DNA of 12,174 bases from Giesbergeria sp. (lineage in GTDB: Bacteria > Pseudomonadota > Gammaproteobacteria > Burkholderiales > Burkholderiaceae_C): the NCBI GenBank assembly GCA_030690515.1, contig JAUYGP010000223.1, positions 1 to 12,174 on the forward strand. The letters are read 5' to 3'. Below are positions 5,963 to 12,174 of this stretch, one piece after another. The notes under the pieces are model-generated. The model was not told the DNA's origin, searched no databases, and worked only from the letters and a program-made list of their open reading frames with translations. Every line of letters starts with the position of its first letter. Position 1 is the stretch's first letter. Both the position numbers and the translations under genes were made by a program.

Positions 5963-6916
5963 ATGGCAGCAAATTGGATGCACCGCACCGCCCTGGTCGC
6001 CGCATGTGCGTCGGCCGTACTTTTGGCGGCCTGCGGCTCCAGCACCACCGAGTCGGCCATCACGCCCGACCGGTTCATTGCGTTTGGAGACGCCTACAGC
6101 GATGTCGGCCAGAAAGGCAGCCGCTATACGGTGAACAACGGCACCGTGAACAACTGGACGCTGCAAGTGGCCTCCCACTACCAGAAGACGCTGACACCAG
6201 TGTCCGCCGGTGGCCTGAGCTATGCACAAGGCAATGCCCGTATTTCTGCGCAGCCCGATGCTGCAGGGGATGCCAGCACCCCCACCATCACCACGCAGAT
6301 CGATAGTTTTCTGGCGAGCAAGACCTTTGCTGCCAACGACATCGTGCTGCTCAATGGTGGCATCAGCGACCTTATCGTTGGCATGGCTGCCGTGCGCGCC
6401 GGTACTTTGAGTGCCGCCGACTATGTGGCGCAGGCCCGCCAGAACGGCAAGGATATGGCAGCGCAGATCGTCCGCCTGGTGAACGCAGGCGCCCCCCATG
6501 TGGTGGTGTCCGGCACCTACGACCTCAGCAAGACCCCCTGGGGCCTGGCTAGCGGTCAAGAATCTCTGCTCAGCGAGGCCAGCAGCGGCTTCAACCAAGC
6601 CCTGCTTGTGGCCATCAACGATCTCGGCGAGCACGTGCTGTATATCGACTCGGCCTATTACGTAAACCTCTACACCTCGGCTCCTTCGAGTTTCTCGTTT
6701 TCCTATGCGCAGACGCCCGTGTGCACTTCGGTCGATGCAGGCAACGGTATCGGCACTGGCGCAGGCCAGGTCAACTCGGCCCTGTGCACCCCATCGACGC
6801 TGGTGCCCGATGCCGATGTGGATCTGTACGTATTTGCCGACAATGTGTACCTGAGCCCCTCAGCACACCGCCAGCTCGGCACGTACGCCTACGACAAGCT
6901 GCGCGCCCGCTGGTAA
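5963..6916 (+). CDS. SGNH/GDSL-fold lipoprotein lacking the catalytic Ser, Asn and His (probable pseudoenzyme)
   Basis: This 317-residue protein starts with a lipoprotein signal peptide, lipobox LAAC (lipidated Cys24, then Gly25), so it should be an outer-membrane or periplasmic lipoprotein. The SGNH blocks are recognisable but altered. Block I reads FGDAYSD (41-47), with Ala44 in place of the nucleophilic Ser of GDS. Block II keeps its glycine in SYAQGNARI (Gly90). Block III reads GGISD (132-136), with Ser135 in place of the oxyanion Asn. Block V reads FADNVYLSP (291-299), with Asp293 kept but Tyr296 in place of the catalytic His. The C-terminal blocks align well with the intact SGNH protein encoded at 7680-8822, including a cysteine pair (Cys254, Cys275). 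Ordinary hydrolysis is therefore unlikely, and a binding or regulatory role is possible. GGAGA at 5951-5955 sets the start. A strong terminator follows. Confidence 0.85.
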   Translation: MAANWMHRTALVAACASAVLLAACGSSTTESAITPDRFIAFGDAYSDVGQKGSRYTVNNGTVNNWTLQVASHYQKTLTPVSAGGLSYAQGNARISAQPDAAGDASTPTITTQIDSFLASKTFAANDIVLLNGGISDLIVGMAAVRAGTLSAADYVAQARQNGKDMAAQIVRLVNAGAPHVVVSGTYDLSKTPWGLASGQESLLSEASSGFNQALLVAINDLGEHVLYIDSAYYVNLYTSAPSSFSFSYAQTPVCTSVDAGNGIGTGAGQVNSALCTPSTLVPDADVDLYVFADNVYLSPSAHRQLGTYAYDKLRARW

Positions 6917-6925
6917 TGACACGCT

Positions 6926-6961
6926 GCCCAACAAAAAACCGCCCTCGGGCGGTTTTTTGTT
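6926..6961. terminator. Bidirectional rho-independent terminator
   Basis: A perfect inverted repeat has 17-base arms (6926-6942 and 6945-6961) around a two-base centre. Its GC core is CCGCCC/GGGCGG, flanked by A6 on the left and T6 on the right. It therefore works as GC stem plus U tract on either strand. It lies between the convergent ends of the SGNH-fold lipoprotein gene (stop at 6916) and ompW (stop at 6981), so it serves both. Confidence 0.93.
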
Positions 6962-6980
6962 GGCTGGACTGGCCTCTTGG

Positions 6981-7658
6981 TCAGAAACGGTAACCCACAC
7001 CCACCGTAAACACATTGGGGTTGAGCTTGACGTCGATGTGCTGCCCCGTCGACAGTGTGTTGCGCGTCTTGACGAAGGTTTTGTAGTAGGCAAGGTCTAC
7101 AAACCAGCGGTCGTTCAGGGCAATGTTCACCCCGATCTGCGGCGTCAGGCCGAATCCCGACTCGGCACTCAGCAGCGTGGGGTTGGCAGGCGTTCCACCG
7201 GTCAGGCCGGTCAGGGCCGCCGTGCCGCGTTCCTTGAAAAACTTGGCATAGGTCAGCCCCAGGCCGACATAGGGGCGCACCTTGGCGTCGGCCTCCAGAA
7301 AGCGGTACTGCGCAAAAATGGTCATGGGCAGTGCCTTGACTTCGCCGATCTTGCCGACGCCCGCAATCGCTCCGGCGCCCACGGTGTCGTGCTTGAAGGG
7401 CAATGCCAGAGGCACATCCACAGCCCAGTGGTCGGTGACCATGTAGGTGATGCCACCGGACAGTTGCGTATCCGCCAGCACATCGACCTTGGTGTTGGCA
7501 AAGCTCGGGGCCGACAAGTCGCCACTGCTGACTTCAGGAGAAATATGCGTCACACCGGCGCGTACCAGCCAGCTACCGGCACTCTGGGCTTGCGCCAGAC
7601 CTGCACAGGACAAAAGCGCAGCACCGGCAATCCAGACGATGGTTTTGTTGGTTTTCAT
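6981..7658 (-). CDS. ompW: OmpW family outer membrane protein
   Basis: The 225-residue precursor has a Sec signal peptide (1-24, cleavage expected after AQA) and ends in GVGYRF, the terminal-Phe signature of outer-membrane beta-barrels. OmpW features are AGVTHISPEVSSG (34-46), GGITYMVTDHWAVDVPLALPF (68-88), TIFAQYRFL (113-121), VRPYVGLGLTYAKFF (127-141), and a final pair of strands. The family forms an eight-stranded barrel with a hydrophobic channel; the relative AlkL helps alkanes and other hydrophobic compounds cross the outer membrane. The frame opens upstream at 7679, but the ATG at 7658 is followed directly by the signal peptide and preceded by AAAGGA six bases away. Only 21 bases separate it from the SGNH lipoprotein gene, so the two are probably co-transcribed. 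The real substrate is unknown. Confidence 0.93.
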   Translation of the reverse strand: MKTNKTIVWIAGAALLSCAGLAQAQSAGSWLVRAGVTHISPEVSSGDLSAPSFANTKVDVLADTQLSGGITYMVTDHWAVDVPLALPFKHDTVGAGAIAGVGKIGEVKALPMTIFAQYRFLEADAKVRPYVGLGLTYAKFFKERGTAALTGLTGGTPANPTLLSAESGFGLTPQIGVNIALNDRWFVDLAYYKTFVKTRNTLSTGQHIDVKLNPNVFTVGVGYRF

Positions 7659-7679
7659 GAATATTCCTTTTAATGGCAT

Positions 7680-8822
7680 TTACAGCCAACCCGCCTGGGC
7701 CAGCGAACGCGAGACCAGCTGGCCCAGCAATTGGTGGCCATAGGGAGTGGGGTGGAAGCTATCGGAGAAGGCATAGGTCTTCCACCAGTCAGCCCCACCG
7801 GTGGCACCGGCTGGAGGCGCCATGGCCGACAGCGCTGCGGCCGTGCAGGTGGGGAAGGTATAGGTGGGCAGGCCATCGCCGCCCACACCCGTGATCGGGC
7901 AAACGGTGTTCTTGGCATTGGTCAGGCTGAACTGCTCAGGGTGCGCCACCTGATCGTTGAGTGAGGTGTAGAAATCCACCACCACCACCTTGCTGTTACC
8001 TGCAAAGCGGGCCGCCAGTTGCTTGTTGAATGTCTCCACCCAGGCCTTGACCAGCCCCTGCACCTGGGCACTGGCTTCAGCGCCCGCCGTGGCAGCGATG
8101 CCGCCGAGCAACTGCTGCAAACGGGGCGTTTTGTCGATACTGGGCATGTTCAGCACGGCCACGCGCATCGCGCCCTTGTTCAGTGCATTGGCATCAATGG
8201 AGCCATGGAACTTGTCGGCCAGTGCCATCATGTAGGCGCCACCCACCTGGGCCATGCCCGTGGCTCCACTTGCCAGCGCGGCATCTACCGTAGCGGGCGG
8301 CAACAGGGTCTTGAGTACGGCACTGTAGCTGGCACCACCGTCCTTGGAGGCTGAGAGGTATGCGCCGACCAGGTCGGCTGCATCATTGCCGCCGCCGTCG
8401 ATCAACAGCAGGTCACTGGCGGCAAAGCCTTCAGCGCCCGCGTCGCTGATCTGTTTGGTGATCGACACGGGCGATGTCGGTGCCGTAAAGTTGTTGATAC
8501 GCCCGCCACCCACCGCATAGTTGGTGCAGCCGCTTGCGTTGTTGAACGCGGTGCCCGTGAACACGTAGCGCGGGCACAGCGTGGTGCCGTAACTGCTGGC
8601 AATGCGTTCGGGCCAGATGGGCGTGGAGCCGGCACCCGTGGGCGCTGCGCCCTGCACTGTGAATTTGAGCCCGAAGGTGCCGCTGTCGGCCAGGCTATCG
8701 CCCATGACCTTGATGGTCTTGACCGGTGCCAAAGGCTCGGTATCCGACCCGCCACCGCCACAACCGGCCAGCACCCACGCTGCCGCCAGAGAAACCCACA
8801 ATGCCTTGCGCTGGAAACCCAT
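7680..8822 (-). CDS. SGNH/GDSL family lipoprotein hydrolase (esterase or lipase)
   Basis: This 380-residue protein has a lipoprotein signal peptide with lipobox LAGC (Cys21), followed by a glycine-rich tether. All SGNH blocks are intact: MGDSLADSG (40-48, nucleophile Ser43), NYAVGGGRI (101-109, block II Gly), DGGGNDA (142-148, oxyanion Asn146) and FSDSFHPT (352-359, Asp354 and His357). A serine esterase or lipase tethered to the envelope is expected; the substrate is unknown. Cysteine pairs (83/99 and 308/326) may form disulfides. The frame is open upstream to 8933, but the ATG at 8822 begins the signal peptide and has AGGAG at 8830-8834. The gene lies just downstream of a palindromic operator and 21 bases upstream of ompW. 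The homologue encoded at 5963-6916 has lost the catalytic residues. Confidence 0.93.
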   Translation of the reverse strand: MGFQRKALWVSLAAAWVLAGCGGGGSDTEPLAPVKTIKVMGDSLADSGTFGLKFTVQGAAPTGAGSTPIWPERIASSYGTTLCPRYVFTGTAFNNASGCTNYAVGGGRINNFTAPTSPVSITKQISDAGAEGFAASDLLLIDGGGNDAADLVGAYLSASKDGGASYSAVLKTLLPPATVDAALASGATGMAQVGGAYMMALADKFHGSIDANALNKGAMRVAVLNMPSIDKTPRLQQLLGGIAATAGAEASAQVQGLVKAWVETFNKQLAARFAGNSKVVVVDFYTSLNDQVAHPEQFSLTNAKNTVCPITGVGGDGLPTYTFPTCTAAALSAMAPPAGATGGADWWKTYAFSDSFHPTPYGHQLLGQLVSRSLAQAGWL

Positions 8823-8842
8823 GCTTTCACTCCTGAAAATGA

Positions 8843-8872
8843 AAAATAGAACGCCCGTTCTATTTGTCGCAA
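8843..8872 (-). promoter_or_regulatory. Candidate promoter of the SGNH-ompW unit
   Basis: On the minus strand, TTGCGA (8867-8872) and TATTTT (8843-8848) are 18 bases apart, with four of six matches each. Transcription would start near 8836, giving a leader of roughly 14 bases that still holds the AGGAG site. The 22-bp palindrome fills the spacer and most of the -10 box. Confidence 0.45.
8844..8865. promoter_or_regulatory. Perfect palindromic operator, TetR-family type
   Basis: AAATAGAACG (8844-8853) and CGTTCTATTT (8856-8865) are exact reverse complements around the centre CC. The GAACG-nn-CGTTC core and the 22-bp size are typical of TetR-family operators. It lies 22 bases upstream of the SGNH lipoprotein ATG and overlaps the best promoter candidate, as expected for repression. 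No TetR gene is in the window, so the regulator is encoded elsewhere. Another dimeric repressor cannot be excluded. Confidence 0.72.
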
Positions 8873-8943
8873 ATGTTACAGCTAGGTGTATGGAAGTTTT
8901 AGCGGGTAAGTACGGATGTGGTTTTGCACCCACGAACGCCTCA

Positions 8944-8973
8944 CCCCACCACCGTTGCAGACCGGTGATGGGG
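8944..8973 (-). terminator. Strong hairpin after the alpha/beta hydrolase gene
   Basis: Arms at 8944-8954 and 8963-8973 form an 11-bp stem with an 8-base loop. One position is a U-G wobble in minus-strand RNA but an A-C mismatch in plus-strand RNA, which fits a function on the minus strand. The hairpin starts 35 bases after the hydrolase stop. No U tract follows, so it may stabilise the 3' end or work with Rho rather than act as an intrinsic terminator. Confidence 0.35.
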
Positions 8974-9008
8974 CAAGTGGGGCCCAGGAATCAGGGCTGC
9001 GGCGAAAA

Positions 9009-10319
9009 CTACTTCACTGCGTCAAACAACACACGCGCCTGCGCATGGCAGAACGGGGGCTCGTAGGTGCCGTGGTAATTGCCATAGTAGGTGGCGAAAG
9101 CCGCTGAAGTTGGATCGGTAGGCGCCTTGCCACCGGGGCCAAAAACCGACTGCACCATGGCGTCCACATCTACTGATGTGACATTGGTCAACCCACGGCT
9201 GTCAAAATCGGCTTTCATCACCTGCTGGTGGACAGCCGGGGGCACGGTGGGGTCACCCGCACCGCCGCACAACATCACCCGCGCCTTGGGGCTCCAGCCC
9301 AGCAAATCGTTCTTTTTCGCCGCCACATACAGCGGGTGCGTAGCACTGGTTTGCGCGCCCAACAGAAAATCAGACTGGAACATGGCATCACGCGCCTGGT
9401 TGGGCGTGACACCGGGGCCACCCGGCAGTGCACCGGTGGTAACCAGTGTGGTGTAGTTCAGCGTGGGGCTGGGAAGCAGGTTTTCGATATAACCCGAATA
9501 CGGTGTCTTGAACGCTGTCTTCACATCGGTATAGACAGTGCCATAGACCTTTTGCCACGACGTGACGAGGTAAGGCACAAAGAATTGGAAACCGGCGATG
9601 GCATCGGTCAATTTGAGCGAACCTGACAGGTTGTAGGGCCCCGCCAAGTGGGCACCCGCCGCCACATTGAATTCCGTGGCATGGTCCCGCTCGGCTGCCC
9701 GTTGGGCGGCCATGGAGGCATGCCCCCCCTGCGAATAGCCTGTGAACATCACCTTGCCCGACAGATTCGCCCCCACCGAGGGCGCCGCCGCCCGTGCTGC
9801 GCGGATGGAGTCGATCACGGTGCGTGCCTCCGAGTCGGCATGCAGATAGGGATGGTAGGCATAGCTGGATTTGGCAAAACCCAGGTAATCAGTAGCAACC
9901 ACCGCATATCCCTGGGCTGCATACATGGCGGCCAACAAAAAGGTCTCGCCATCCTGCGGGTTCGCCAGGGTGCGCGGCTTTTGCATGTCCGTGCCCTTGG
10001 CATAGGCCACCAGCGCGGCGGGCGCGGCGCATGCGGCTCCACCGGGCACCAACATAACGCCCGAGGCATTGGTTTCCTCGGTGCCCTGCGCTCCCACGGT
10101 GATGTAGTTCAGCGCAACCACCTTGACATCGCATTTCGCTTTGCCGCTCAACGCCTGCAGGCCCGCTGCGGCGGTACCGGCATCGATCTGCGCTGCCGTG
10201 AGCGTGGTCACGGTGACCGGCGCGTCCTTGAGGGCACCTCGGTCAGGATCGTCAGATCCGCCGCAGGCCACAAGCAGGGCTGCAGCGGCAGCAACACAGG
10301 TAAAGCGGAAATACGTCAT
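9009..10319 (-). CDS. Alpha/beta hydrolase lipoprotein (secretory lipase-like)
   Basis: The 436-residue protein has a lipoprotein signal peptide with lipobox LVAC (Cys19) and an Asp/Gly-rich tether. The alpha/beta-hydrolase nucleophile elbow is FTGYSQGGHAS (192-202, Ser196). The likely acid is Asp356 in CGGAGDPTVP. The likely base is a C-terminal His (His416 in YHGTY or His425 in PFCHAQAR). TDYLGFAKSSYAYHPY (143-158) resembles the substrate-pocket region of secretory lipases. It is expected to cleave esters at the cell surface or in the periplasm; the substrate is not evident. The frame extends upstream to 10412, but the ATG at 10319 begins the signal peptide and has GAGGG at 10327-10331. The gene follows dacB on the same strand after 120 bases and precedes the SGNH-ompW pair by 186 bases. 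Confidence 0.87.
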   Translation of the reverse strand: MTYFRFTCVAAAAALLVACGGSDDPDRGALKDAPVTVTTLTAAQIDAGTAAAGLQALSGKAKCDVKVVALNYITVGAQGTEETNASGVMLVPGGAACAAPAALVAYAKGTDMQKPRTLANPQDGETFLLAAMYAAQGYAVVATDYLGFAKSSYAYHPYLHADSEARTVIDSIRAARAAAPSVGANLSGKVMFTGYSQGGHASMAAQRAAERDHATEFNVAAGAHLAGPYNLSGSLKLTDAIAGFQFFVPYLVTSWQKVYGTVYTDVKTAFKTPYSGYIENLLPSPTLNYTTLVTTGALPGGPGVTPNQARDAMFQSDFLLGAQTSATHPLYVAAKKNDLLGWSPKARVMLCGGAGDPTVPPAVHQQVMKADFDSRGLTNVTSVDVDAMVQSVFGPGGKAPTDPTSAAFATYYGNYHGTYEPPFCHAQARVLFDAVK

Positions 10320-10412
10320 GGAGATACCCTCGTCCAAAAAAGAAACCATGCTGCCTGCATCACTGGCTACAGCCATTGGGGATAACGAGGAAGAGGCCTT
10401 CGGCAAAGACAC

Positions 10413-10431
10413 CTGTGCGACAACCGCACAG
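10413..10431 (-). terminator. Hairpin just after dacB, possible terminator
   Basis: CTGTGCG (10413-10419) and CGCACAG (10425-10431) form a perfect 7-bp stem with a 5-base loop, eight bases beyond the dacB stop on the minus strand. The sequence after it reads GTGTCTTTG, a poor U tract. It may end dacB transcripts only in part; the rest of the 120-base gap must hold the leader of the hydrolase gene. Confidence 0.38.
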
Positions 10432-10439
10432 AGCGCGAG

Positions 10440-11897
10440 TTACGGGACGCCCGCTGTCCAGTCGATAAGGGCATCGAACACGGGCCGCGCCGCTGCGGCC
10501 TGGGGATGGTTGACGATGGCCACCAACACATAACGGCGACCATCGTCGGCATGCACATACCCAGCCACAGCCAGCACATCGCGCAAGCTGCCGGTTTTGA
10601 GGTGCGCGCTACCCGTGCGGCTTTTGCTGCGCCGCAGGGTGCCGTCGATACCGGCCACTGGCAGGGACGCCACCAGTTCCGGCATCACGGGCGACTGCCA
10701 CGCCGCCTGCAGCATGCGGCCCAGTGCCTGGGCGCTGATGCGTGCCTCGCGGCTGAGCCCCGCGCCGTTGTCGGTGACGGGCTGGCCCTCGGCACCAAAA
10801 CGCTGCAGCCACCATTGGCGCAGTACCTCGCGGGCACCATCCCACGTGGCGACACCGTTCTTTTGTAGCGCCGGCGCCAGGAAGACATGCTGCGCCATGA
10901 CGTTGTTGCTGAACTTGTTGACGTCCCGCACCACCTCGGCCAGTGAGGGGGAGGTGGCGCTGAACACGGGCTGCAGCCCAGCGGGCACCTTGCCTTCGCG
11001 CACACTGCCGGTGAGCTTACCCCCCAGCGTGCGCCACATCCCTTCCACAGCCCGGGCGGCAAAGGCCTGCGGATCGGCATGGGCGACGGCCCAGCTACGC
11101 TCGCCACAGGCAGCGGGGTAAGCGCCCTGGAAGACGGTACGCACCGGATCACCCAGGTCAGCACGCAGCGCCCCGCGCCAGTCACCACAGCCCGTGCCGG
11201 GAGCCGCCAGCACCACGCTGTCCGGGCGCTGGACGCCCGACATCGGTGGGTCGTACTGGATGTGCGCCACCCCCGCACCGACATCGGGCACAAAGCCCAT
11301 CACCACGGACTTGAAGTTGAGCAGCAGCGCATCGGGCGCGGCGTTGTAGGGGCGCAAGGGCTCACCATCGAAAAGCGCCGGGTCATGCCCAGCCAGATCG
11401 AAGGCACTGCGATCCAGCACGATGTCGCCCACGATGACCTGGATGCCCTGGCCTTGCAGGCGCCGCAGCAGCAACCACAGGCGCTCCATGACCAGCTTCG
11501 GATCTCCCTGCCCCCGGATGTAGACATTGCCTTTGAGGCTGCCTCCGCGCACCGTCCCGTCGACATAGACCGGCGTGTTCCAGGTGTATGCCGGGCCCAG
11601 CTGGTCCAGTGCGGCGTAGGTGGTGACCAGCTTCATGACCGAGGCCGGATTCACCGGCACCTGGGCACGGTAGGACAGACGCGCAGGCGCCCGGCCGTCC
11701 TGGGCATCGATCACGAGCACCGACAGTGCATCGCGTGGCAGCCGTGCGCGGGCCAAAGCGGCCTCCACTGCGGACGGCAAAGGGGCGGGGGCTGGCGCCG
11801 CCAGCGGCTGGGCTGTGGCCAACCCGGTAGCTGTGGCCAGCAGCAGGGACAGAGCCCGCAGGTACGGCAGCAGACGGCGGCAGATCGCAGGATTCAT
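10440..11897 (-). CDS. dacB: D-alanyl-D-alanine carboxypeptidase/endopeptidase (PBP4 type)
   Basis: This 485-residue periplasmic serine peptidase trims D-Ala from peptidoglycan stem peptides and can open cross-links. An N-terminal signal peptide (about 1-29, ending ATAQ) is followed by an Ala/Pro-rich spacer. The class C penicillin-binding motifs are present: SVMK (Ser86, Lys89), SNN (330-332) and KTGS (434-437). DNGAGLSREARIS (376-388) matches the DGSGLSR patch of PBP4. The insertion between the SxxK and SxN motifs has the usual S13-family length, with GNVYIRGQGDP (123-133) at its start. The start ATG at 11897 has only a weak ribosome-binding site. The gene is divergent from tsaB across 135 bases. 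Confidence 0.95.
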   Translation of the reverse strand: MNPAICRRLLPYLRALSLLLATATGLATAQPLAAPAPAPLPSAVEAALARARLPRDALSVLVIDAQDGRAPARLSYRAQVPVNPASVMKLVTTYAALDQLGPAYTWNTPVYVDGTVRGGSLKGNVYIRGQGDPKLVMERLWLLLRRLQGQGIQVIVGDIVLDRSAFDLAGHDPALFDGEPLRPYNAAPDALLLNFKSVVMGFVPDVGAGVAHIQYDPPMSGVQRPDSVVLAAPGTGCGDWRGALRADLGDPVRTVFQGAYPAACGERSWAVAHADPQAFAARAVEGMWRTLGGKLTGSVREGKVPAGLQPVFSATSPSLAEVVRDVNKFSNNVMAQHVFLAPALQKNGVATWDGAREVLRQWWLQRFGAEGQPVTDNGAGLSREARISAQALGRMLQAAWQSPVMPELVASLPVAGIDGTLRRSKSRTGSAHLKTGSLRDVLAVAGYVHADDGRRYVLVAIVNHPQAAAARPVFDALIDWTAGVP

Positions 11898-11923
11898 GCA
11901 GCAAGTCTATCGCCCCGTCCGCA

Positions 11924-11929
11924 GATAAT
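11924..11929 (+). promoter_or_regulatory. Candidate -10 element of tsaB
   Basis: GATAAT matches the -10 consensus at five of six positions and lies 104 bases before the tsaB ATG, in the dacB-tsaB intergenic region. No good -35 box is seen 17 bases upstream (GCAAGT). A second weak candidate is TATCCT at 11983-11988. Confidence 0.28.
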
Positions 11930-11998
11930 TGGCCCCTGCATGCCTCTGCCCGCAGCCGCTTCGCGCCGCGATCGAGTGCGGGTATCCTGCGGGGTGTT

Positions 11999-12026
11999 GC
12001 GCGCCCGGGGCGCGCCTTCTCTTTTC
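11999..12026 (+). promoter_or_regulatory. GC hairpin plus pyrimidine tract in the tsaB leader
   Basis: GCGCGCC (11999-12005) pairs with GGCGCGC (12009-12015) around the loop CGG. CTTCTCTTTT follows to 12026, only six bases before the tsaB ATG. It has the form of an intrinsic terminator, but no gene ends here on this strand. It may therefore act as an attenuator or leader structure. It also occupies the place where a ribosome-binding site would lie, and none is seen. Confidence 0.38.
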
Positions 12027-12032
12027 GGCTCC

Positions 12033-12174
12033 ATGAATCTTCTTGCCTTCGACACCAGTACCGATACCCTGTCCATCGCCGTGCAGCGCGGCGATCGCGT
12101 GTGGGAGCACAGCGGCCCGGGCGGTGCCCAGGCCTCGACCTCCCTCATCACGGCCGTGCGCAAGCTGCTGGACG
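12033..12174 (+). CDS. tsaB: tRNA threonylcarbamoyladenosine biosynthesis protein TsaB (N-terminal part, cut by window end)
   Basis: The first 47 residues are visible and the gene runs off the right edge. MNLLAFDTSTDTLSIAV is the conserved N-terminal strand and loop of the TsaB/YeaZ ASKHA fold, and the segment ending SLITAVRKLLD fits the first helix. TsaB partners TsaD and TsaE to transfer the threonylcarbamoyl group to A37 of tRNA, downstream of the Sua5 product made from 4901-5911. The ATG at 12033 fits the family start. There is no recognisable Shine-Dalgarno sequence, and a GC hairpin lies directly upstream. It is transcribed divergently from dacB. Confidence 0.9.
   Translation, partial: MNLLAFDTSTDTLSIAVQRGDRVWEHSGPGGAQASTSLITAVRKLLD

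Noticed and set aside
9648..10385. Plus-strand open frame opposite the alpha/beta hydrolase (245 codons)
   Set aside because: Rich in Gly, His and Arg with no family likeness. The opposite strand has a signal peptide, ribosome-binding site and catalytic motifs.
1..12174. Search for CRISPR arrays, insertion sequences, tRNA or rRNA genes and phage or defence genes
   Set aside because: No direct-repeat array, transposase, cloverleaf, integrase or defence domain was seen on either strand by reading. No computational search was run.

Overview
The window is GC-rich, densely coding bacterial chromosome. Protein similarity and gene order point to a betaproteobacterium of the order Burkholderiales, most likely family Comamonadaceae (Acidovorax-like). 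This taxonomic call comes from recognising protein families by eye, not from a search. No insertion sequence, phage gene, CRISPR array, tRNA or rRNA is visible. No gene-free stretch exceeds about 190 bases.

Left part (1-5911), mostly housekeeping. purC (SAICAR synthase, the long yeast-like form) is followed by a DJ-1/PfpI protein of the DJ-1d/glyoxalase III type and a small ribbon-helix-helix protein. A convergent cnoX-like chaperedoxin gene (thioredoxin plus TPR-like region) is divergent from the purE-purK-sua5 operon. purE and purK overlap by ATGA, and the sua5 ribosome-binding site overlaps the purK stop. PurC, PurE and PurK are neighbouring steps of purine synthesis. Sua5 makes the threonylcarbamoyl-AMP used for t6A in tRNA. 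The first part of tsaB, from the same t6A pathway, lies at the extreme right edge.

Middle and right part (5963-10319), a cell-envelope group. It holds an SGNH-fold lipoprotein whose catalytic Ser, Asn and His are all replaced, then a very strong bidirectional terminator. On the minus strand follow an apparently intact SGNH/GDSL lipoprotein with an OmpW-family porin directly downstream, and a lipoprotein alpha/beta hydrolase. The intact SGNH gene and ompW look like one transcription unit. It sits behind a perfect 22-bp palindrome of TetR-operator type that overlaps the best promoter candidate.

Right edge (10440-12174): dacB (penicillin-binding protein 4 type) on the minus strand, divergent from the truncated tsaB.

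The most interesting points are: (1) the SGNH pseudoenzyme next to an intact homologue; (2) the operator-controlled esterase-OmpW pair; (3) two related copies of a short palindromic repeat inside the conserved genes cnoX and purK, read as protein in opposite directions; (4) a Shine-Dalgarno-sequestering hairpin before the DJ-1d-like gene; (5) a GC hairpin with a pyrimidine tract just before tsaB.
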